Origin: Candidatus Poribacteria bacterium
Lineage (GTDB): Bacteria > Poribacteria > WGA-4E > WGA-3G
Assembly (NCBI GenBank): GCA_022826805.1
Contig: JAJDUH010000071.1
Span: 16,947-80,946 of the forward strand
Length of the DNA stretch: 64,000 nucleotides
Direction: 5' to 3'
The notes beneath the pieces are model-generated. The model was not told the DNA's origin. It did no database searches and saw only the letters and a program-made list of their open reading frames with translations. Position numbers and translations under genes: made by a program. Positions within the stretch are counted from its first letter, which is position 1; each line of letters opens with the position of its first letter. Of the stretch, positions 57,796 through 64,000 are shown piece after piece.

Positions 57796-59133
57796 ATGCC
57801 AATTCGTCGTTCTCTCAAAATGCTACTCTCAAAAATGGCGTGGCATTCCTACAATACCTATCGCAAAGGTGCCTATTACCGTTCCCAACTCTCACAAACG
57901 ATCGAGTTATTGGATGGGGCGCGCGAAGCGATTATGGAGTTTCAGACAGAACGCCTACAAAAACTCCTCCGACACGCATATCGGACAACTCCTTATTACC
58001 ATAAATTGCTAAAGACAGACGCGCCAGATATAACACAGATCCCCACACTTGAGAAACGGAACATCCGAGAACATTTGGAGCGTCTCTGTTCTGGAGCCTT
58101 TACAGCACAAGAACGTATCAAGAACGCCACTGGTGGTTCGACAGGGACACCGCTTACTTTCTATCAGGGGAGATATTATTGGAATCAACGCAACTTGAGT
58201 GTCTACTATTTCGATCGATGGGCAGGTTGGAATCCCGGTGAACCCCAACTGGTGGTCTGGGGAGCACCAGCGGATATGGAAGGCGATGCGCGCTGGAAAC
58301 ATAAGTTCAATGAATTTTGGCGAAATCAGTATTGGCTCAATGGGTTTTATCTCACACAGAGAACGATGCGAAACGCTTACGAGAAAATGGAGCGCGCTCG
58401 CCCACAGACAATACTCGCCTATCCGTCCTCGCTTTATCAGTTTGCAAGATTTGTCTTTGAAAACGGCTTGAAGCCGAGATGGGGACTGAAAGGGATTATC
58501 TCCTCAGCGGAGATGTTACATCCGCATTACCGAGATTTGGCGGAAACTGTTTTTACGACTAAGGTCTTCAACCGCTATGGTGGGCGGGAAGTCGGCTTAA
58601 TTGCGATGGAATGCACGGAAGGCAGGATGCATATCAACTGCCGAGACATCTACCTTGAAATAGATAGCCCCAATCCATACACCATACCTGGAGAGATACT
58701 CATTACGCAACTCAATAACTATGTGATGCCTTTTATTCGCTATCGGATTGGAGACATCGGCATGCTCTCTGACGAAATCTGTCCATGTGGCAATGAATTG
58801 CCTATTTTGGCAGACCTATTCGGACGTTCCACTGCGACTTTCCGAACGAGGACCGGGACCCTAATACACGGCGGCTATTTTACACAACGATTCTATCATG
58901 TTACAGGTGTGAACCAATTCCAGCTCATCCAGGAGACACTGAGGCGCTGTGTCTTGAAACTGGTTATTGACGAACAATGGACGGAAGAAACACGCCGTTA
59001 TCTGATCCAGAGCATCCAGGAGGTGCTCGGCGGAGATGTCGTTGTTGCAGTAGAATTTGTAAAGGAGATTCCGCTGCCTACTTCAGGCAAGCGGGAATTC
59101 ACGATTTCAAAAGTAACCGCCGGCAGTGATTAA
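57796..59133 (+). CDS. PaaK/CapK-like phenylacetate-CoA ligase family protein (AMP-forming)
   Basis: NATGGSTGTPLTFYQG, FNRYGGREVGLIAMEC, YRIGDIGML. Confidence 0.88.
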   Translation: MPIRRSLKMLLSKMAWHSYNTYRKGAYYRSQLSQTIELLDGAREAIMEFQTERLQKLLRHAYRTTPYYHKLLKTDAPDITQIPTLEKRNIREHLERLCSGAFTAQERIKNATGGSTGTPLTFYQGRYYWNQRNLSVYYFDRWAGWNPGEPQLVVWGAPADMEGDARWKHKFNEFWRNQYWLNGFYLTQRTMRNAYEKMERARPQTILAYPSSLYQFARFVFENGLKPRWGLKGIISSAEMLHPHYRDLAETVFTTKVFNRYGGREVGLIAMECTEGRMHINCRDIYLEIDSPNPYTIPGEILITQLNNYVMPFIRYRIGDIGMLSDEICPCGNELPILADLFGRSTATFRTRTGTLIHGGYFTQRFYHVTGVNQFQLIQETLRRCVLKLVIDEQWTEETRRYLIQSIQEVLGGDVVVAVEFVKEIPLPTSGKREFTISKVTAGSD

Positions 59134-61553
59134 ATATTTTTTCTACTGCAGAGTTCTCGCAGTGTTTCTGTACGCGCTGTTCCACCAGGAAGGTAAGCCA
59201 AAATCAATCCGTCAACCGGCAGACGCCGATCCGCGATGACCCCTGTGCTCTGTTCCGCAGTTATACCTTTAGAAAGCAACAGGTAGAATGTATCCTTTGC
59301 CCAACCGGGGGTTGTAAAGAAATTCCCTTGTCCTTTTGAAATAACCAGATCCACTTCCAACAACGCGTTGAAGAATTCCGGTGTCCCGTGATAGAGATTC
59401 GTGCCGATTGTCTTTGCCCCAGACGACATTAACCTGACGACCCCGTCCTGCATCCCAGTCTGTAGTTTTCGGAATTGCGGCAAATTTACGATCTCCTGTA
59501 GGTCCGCCACTGTTGCATCGTTGCTGGCATTGTCTGCTTTGCCAACAATTGTGATACGATGTCCGCATTCAATGAGATCTTGAACGAAGGCAATGTCGAA
59601 AATCACTTCGCCGTCGTTATCAACGAGCCAAACGATCTCCTGTGGTCTCCCGTCAATTACCCGCTCGCGAAACGTTTCATAGCAATCTATAGTGAAAGGT
59701 GCGTCAACCGCTGCACGCAACACTTCGGAAAAATAGTCAGGATTCGCTTGCAACCGCTTGACAACCCGCTCACTACTATAATCAATGATATTTCCTGTAA
59801 CAACCAACTTCAAGCGATGCAGCCAGTCGTTATCCCAGAACTCCGGTAGGAGTTCCAAAGCCGTCTTTCGTGCATGCAGTTTATCGTGGTGATAAGGGTT
59901 CAGGTTGCCTGTATGGAGGGTTACCATCTCAAAAATGCTTCCCCATATCTCTTCAGGCGTGAGTGCCTCAATCAGATAGGCACCGTTTGCCCGGCGCATG
60001 TCCAAAAATGTTTTCACTGCCTCGCACATAATCTGTTGTAATTCTGGTATACGTGTCGCACGTGGAATCAACTCTGAAGCACTATGCGATTGGATATGCT
60101 GTCGCAGCCCTTCCCAATCCGGTAATTCCTTCATCTCACCAAGATTAAAGACCCCAGGGTTATATCCTGACGGCACAATCTTATCAAAAACCGATTGCGG
60201 AACCGAAGGTGGTGCTTGCGCCGGTGGAACGCCGAGCGTTCGGTCTGCCAAAGTAATGCCAGATGGAATCACCGTCCCTCGCGCCACAACCGATGAGAGT
60301 TGAACCTCACTTCCAACGCTTACGGCGTCAAATGTGCAATTTTTAATCGTACTCGCAGTTGCAAGACCGTGCACTGGTGCTGACACTGTTTCGGATAGCG
60401 GGTTAGCTGCAAATATCGTATCGGTCGCAGAGACCTCTTCCAACCCAACCGCATCGCCCACCGTCGTCGCACCGAGCAGTGTGACGTTTTCGAGTCTGCA
60501 ATAGTCTCCAATCCGAACTTTTTCACCAAGATGCACCCTACCAATGAGGTAACACGCCATTCCAATCTCAATGTCCTCACTGCCCAATGTTATCTGTGCA
60601 GTCGGATCGACGCGAATCCCTTTCTGAGCAAGGAACTCGCGAGTCTGTGCAAGGGTCACCGTTTCACCCGATAGGACGTTCGACCAACGATTAACACCCG
60701 ACAACACCTCGCCGCGATAGATAAAAGCGTTTGTTTTCAAGCCGTCTTCATAGCAGTGACGTATCAGATCGACCTGGTGGAGTTCATTGTTTCGGTTTGC
60801 GTGCGGTTGTAACCGATGCATCCGTTCTAACAACGCGCTTTTCCGAATAAGTGTAATACCGGTGTTAGTATATGCCTCGCCTTTATGCCACCGGTCCCAC
60901 ATCTCCTGTTTTTCTGTCGCCGTCATGTCGTACCACTCTTTGGTTCCTATAAACTTCCCTTCTCCATCGAAGAAAAGTCCTCCTTTATCTACGACTGTTT
61001 CAGGGACTTTACCGCATAAAGTGACGTCCGCACCGGAAATAAAGTGGGAGAGTAACGTCTGCGCAAAAATATCTCTTTCCAAAAACGGCTCGTCGCCGAA
61101 CGACACCCCAACCCATTCAGCATCGGCCTCGCCGAGTGCAGGCAGTGCCGCTTGTAACGCACCACCCGTGCCGTTCATCTCTTCTTGGATACAGTAAACA
61201 GCATTGGGACCTAACAACTGTTCTGCAGTGCCGCTTTTCTCGATACGCGACACCATCTGTGGATTGATAACAACAATATCGGGACGCGTACCGGGCAGAT
61301 GCCGTCGAGAGCGTTGGAGCATATTTTCCTCGCCAAAGGTGATGTCCAGCGTTTTGCTCAGGCGTCCAGTGGGGTCAATACGAGTGCCTTTACCCGCAGC
61401 AAGCACCACCCACTGTGGGGTAAGGTAACTTTCAAGGGAATCTGTGGGGAGTGTCGATAGGAAAGTTTCAAGAGCATCGGTATCTGCTGAGATTGCCGCA
61501 AGGGTGTCTTTTAGTGGGCAACCGAGTAGGTTTTCAAGAAAGTGTGTCTTCAT
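59130..61553 (-). CDS. fusion: sugar nucleotidyltransferase + left-handed beta-helix-like region + DUF89/ARMT1-like damage-control phosphatase
   Basis: WVVLAAGKGTRIDPTGRLSKTL; hexapeptide-like region ~residues 320-430; WLVDNDGEVIFDIAFVQDLI and VISKGQGNF. Confidence 0.85.
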   Translation of the reverse strand: MKTHFLENLLGCPLKDTLAAISADTDALETFLSTLPTDSLESYLTPQWVVLAAGKGTRIDPTGRLSKTLDITFGEENMLQRSRRHLPGTRPDIVVINPQMVSRIEKSGTAEQLLGPNAVYCIQEEMNGTGGALQAALPALGEADAEWVGVSFGDEPFLERDIFAQTLLSHFISGADVTLCGKVPETVVDKGGLFFDGEGKFIGTKEWYDMTATEKQEMWDRWHKGEAYTNTGITLIRKSALLERMHRLQPHANRNNELHQVDLIRHCYEDGLKTNAFIYRGEVLSGVNRWSNVLSGETVTLAQTREFLAQKGIRVDPTAQITLGSEDIEIGMACYLIGRVHLGEKVRIGDYCRLENVTLLGATTVGDAVGLEEVSATDTIFAANPLSETVSAPVHGLATASTIKNCTFDAVSVGSEVQLSSVVARGTVIPSGITLADRTLGVPPAQAPPSVPQSVFDKIVPSGYNPGVFNLGEMKELPDWEGLRQHIQSHSASELIPRATRIPELQQIMCEAVKTFLDMRRANGAYLIEALTPEEIWGSIFEMVTLHTGNLNPYHHDKLHARKTALELLPEFWDNDWLHRLKLVVTGNIIDYSSERVVKRLQANPDYFSEVLRAAVDAPFTIDCYETFRERVIDGRPQEIVWLVDNDGEVIFDIAFVQDLIECGHRITIVGKADNASNDATVADLQEIVNLPQFRKLQTGMQDGVVRLMSSGAKTIGTNLYHGTPEFFNALLEVDLVISKGQGNFFTTPGWAKDTFYLLLSKGITAEQSTGVIADRRLPVDGLILAYLPGGTARTETLRELCSRKNI

Positions 61554-63020
61554 TTACTTTTGATTGTCTAATTCTGCTTGGATATTCTGGAATTGTGCTA
61601 ACGCAGCTTCTAAGTTCTTAGTGATTTCCCCTACCAATACATCTGGGGTCGGAAGGTCTGCCACATCTTCAAACGAGTCCTCATTGAACCAGAAGATGTC
61701 AAGGTTGACGTGCTCGCGTTCAATAAGTTCATTGTAACTAAAAACGCGGAACCGCTCGGTTTCTATTCGTGCTTCGCGGTTCTCTGGTTTGTAAACAGCG
61801 ATAAAATCTTGTAGGTCGGTGTCTGTCAGTGGGTTTGTCTTGAGTGTAAAACGTTTATCCGTCCGTAGATCATAAATCCAGAGTTTCTGGGTCCACGGTT
61901 CTTCGCTTGCAGGACGCTTATCGAAAAAGAGCACATTTGCCTTGACCCCTTGGGCGTAGAAGATACCGGTAGGCAATCGTAGGAGGGTATGGACATCAAA
62001 TTGTTTCAGCAGCTGCTGACGAATTATTTCCCCTGCTCCGCGTTCAAATAAGACATTATCTGGAAGAACAACGGCAGCGCGTCCATCTGTTTTTAAAATA
62101 GTTTTGATGTGTTGGAGGAAATTGAACTGTTTATTTGAAGTTGTTGCCCAGAAATCGTCGCGTTCATAAGTAAGTGAAGCACTGTTCCGTTTACTGCCAT
62201 CAGTAGAGATTGTGATATTACTCCTATTACCGAAAGGTGGATTGGTAAGCACCATGTCGTAGCGGTTACCAGGGTCGCGACTCAGACTATCAGCAGTCGT
62301 AATTGGACTCTCGGTTCCCCCAATACCGTGCAGATATAGATTCATCACGCAGAGGCGAACGACGTTGTCAACAATGTCTGTACCAGCAAAGGTGTTAAAT
62401 CTTAGAAACTCTTTCTGTTCGCGGGTCATCATACTGCTGTAATTTTCGGAAATATAGTCGTGTGCCGCGAGAAAGAAACCACCCGTGCCGCACGCAGGGT
62501 CACAGACAGTTCGCATGGGAGACGGACGCATCACTGTAATCATTGCTTTGATGAGGGGACGCGGTGTGAAGTACTGCCCCGCCCCGCTTTTGGTATCTTC
62601 AGCGTTTTTCTGTAGCAGTCCTTCGTAGATAGTGCCTTTAATGTCGGCAGTCATCCCGCTCCAGTTCTCTGCGTTGATGAGATGGATAAGTCGTTGCAGG
62701 TTCGCGGGTGTCTGAATGCGATTTTGCGATTTTCGGAAAATTACACCGAGTAAACCTTGCGCGTTACTCAACTCCCTCAGAATTTTAACGTATTGCGCCT
62801 CTAACTCGGTACCACTCTCTTTGAGAAGGCTCTCCCAATCCAAATCAGCGGGGATAGTTGGCGGTTTGTTGAAGGGAGGTTTTGTCTGTTCGTCAGCAAG
62901 TTTGAGAAACAGCAGATAGGTAAGTTGTTCGACATAATCTGCGTAGCTGACGCCGTCGTCTCGAAGGACGTTACAGAAATTCCAGAGTTTTTGGACAATT
63001 GTTGCAGATTCGTTTGACAT
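61554..63020 (-). CDS. hsdM: type I restriction-modification DNA methyltransferase subunit (second locus)
   Basis: DPACGTGGFFLAAHDYI (motif I), LTNPPFGNRSN (motif IV), C-terminal coiled coil. Confidence 0.94.
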   Translation of the reverse strand: MSNESATIVQKLWNFCNVLRDDGVSYADYVEQLTYLLFLKLADEQTKPPFNKPPTIPADLDWESLLKESGTELEAQYVKILRELSNAQGLLGVIFRKSQNRIQTPANLQRLIHLINAENWSGMTADIKGTIYEGLLQKNAEDTKSGAGQYFTPRPLIKAMITVMRPSPMRTVCDPACGTGGFFLAAHDYISENYSSMMTREQKEFLRFNTFAGTDIVDNVVRLCVMNLYLHGIGGTESPITTADSLSRDPGNRYDMVLTNPPFGNRSNITISTDGSKRNSASLTYERDDFWATTSNKQFNFLQHIKTILKTDGRAAVVLPDNVLFERGAGEIIRQQLLKQFDVHTLLRLPTGIFYAQGVKANVLFFDKRPASEEPWTQKLWIYDLRTDKRFTLKTNPLTDTDLQDFIAVYKPENREARIETERFRVFSYNELIEREHVNLDIFWFNEDSFEDVADLPTPDVLVGEITKNLEAALAQFQNIQAELDNQK

Positions 63021-63079
63021 AGAAAAACCTCAATAATGTATAAAAAGAAGTTTGTTCAGGTGGGATGGAAATTAACACG

Positions 63080-63505
63080 CTATTGAGAGGATAAGGCCTT
63101 TAACGTTGGAAGGAAATGGACAAGTGAGGCTAAATCGGTTAATAAGCAAGTTCCTTTGACTTCATCCGTGCTCCCTAAAGAAGCCCCATAAACCACTTGA
63201 TTATCGCCATATATGCTCATCGTTGCTATCCCTTTACCGTCTGTTGAACGCCATTCAAACCCAATTCCTCCATCCATCAACCAGCCAAGGTCAGCCGTAG
63301 GGACGTTATAATCAAAAAGAATTTCTAATAACAAATACGTATCGCGATAAGCAGAATCTTGAACCTGATCAATCTCCTTATCCAAGGCACAAGCTTCCTC
63401 TGCTTCTTGGCGAATTTCATCTAATTCACGTTGCACCTGTTTCCGAAACAGCATTTTGTCTGTAGGCGGTAAAGGGAAATGATATTCCTTTTGCTCGACT
63501 TCCAT
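63080..63505 (-). CDS. hypothetical protein, possible partner of the adjacent PIN gene
   Basis: 141-aa ORF between a PIN gene and hsdM on the same strand. Confidence 0.6.
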   Translation of the reverse strand: MEVEQKEYHFPLPPTDKMLFRKQVQRELDEIRQEAEEACALDKEIDQVQDSAYRDTYLLLEILFDYNVPTADLGWLMDGGIGFEWRSTDGKGIATMSIYGDNQVVYGASLGSTDEVKGTCLLTDLASLVHFLPTLKALSSQ

Positions 63506-63533
63506 AATGTTTTTCTACCTAAGAGTGGCTGTA

Positions 63534-63938
63534 TTATTTTAAAAGAGGTACAAAGCCAGCTTGTTCAAAGTGGTGATCTGCAGTCAAGGCTTTAGTCATG
63601 CCTCGCTCTTCCATCACAATAAAACTGACAGCGTCAACAAGGCTCCATTTTTTATCCAACCGATTTACGAGCAATTGCCATGCTTTCTCGTCTAACACTT
63701 CGTCTACATGAACGATTTCCACCCAATCGGCCGAGCGGATAGTCTCAATATTGTTTAGAACAGCTGAACGATACTGCCCACGAGAACTGAGTAGAACAAT
63801 TAGTTCACTTAAAACATAGTTTGTTGTGACAACATATTGATTGTTTTGTTGCCACCGTTTCACTAGTGCTTTGTCAAGATTATCTTGACGTTTAAGTTGA
63901 AGGTTGTTATGCTTGTGGGTCCATATCCGAATACTCAC
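63534..63938 (-). CDS. PIN-domain protein, N-terminus atypical or frameshifted
   Basis: YVVTTNYVLSELIVLLSSRG, SLVDAVSFIVMEERGMTKALTADHHFEQAGFVPLL. The usual N-terminal Asp motif is not in this frame. Confidence 0.7.
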   Translation of the reverse strand: MSIRIWTHKHNNLQLKRQDNLDKALVKRWQQNNQYVVTTNYVLSELIVLLSSRGQYRSAVLNNIETIRSADWVEIVHVDEVLDEKAWQLLVNRLDKKWSLVDAVSFIVMEERGMTKALTADHHFEQAGFVPLLK

Positions 63939-64000
63939 CTTGTGAGGATTGTATGCCAGCGAAATGTCACCACGTGCGACTCGATGCCTGTCAACGCGAT

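Overview
The window is a gene-dense bacterial segment from a Gram-negative organism, shown by an LptD/SurA outer-membrane assembly block. The secreted-protein style and intergenic repeats resemble uncultured marine lineages such as Poribacteria, but that is inference only. From left to right it holds: (i) a 5'-truncated Rad50/SMC-like ATPase; (ii) secreted multidomain proteins (metzincin-LRR-YWTD, a predicted propeller), sixA and small envelope proteins; (iii) mfd, two SurA-like PPIases, surA, and an LptD with a parvulin-like region inserted in its barrel; (iv) two SDRs, a LigT-like protein and an ABC substrate-binding lipoprotein; (v) a ~11 kb type I restriction-modification island (26.4-37.8 kb). 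Between hsdM, hsdS and hsdR this island carries DUF433/DUF5615, DUF2806, a PIN pair, and an overlapping Rpn-like/ATPase/Toprim-like/PIN cassette; (vi) metabolic genes, including a PFK with PPi-type residues; (vii) tandem MacB/FtsX permeases, Uma2, a DUF91-like nuclease and a D12 adenine methylase; (viii) sugar-acid catabolism genes, a Mo-oxidoreductase, a sulfatase and a PaaK/CapK-like ligase; (ix) a nucleotidyltransferase/beta-helix/DUF89 fusion abutting a second hsdM and a PIN gene. Intergenic DNA contains several short repeat families. One is a ~300 bp MITE-like element with TTATRGTAAA-type ends. Another is a hairpin array in which one hairpin sits inside the loop of another. The best candidates for new biology are the ATPase/Toprim-like/PIN cassette, the LptD-parvulin fusion, the nucleotidyltransferase-DUF89 fusion and the nested hairpin repeats. 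All assignments come from reading sequence and motifs. No database search was run.
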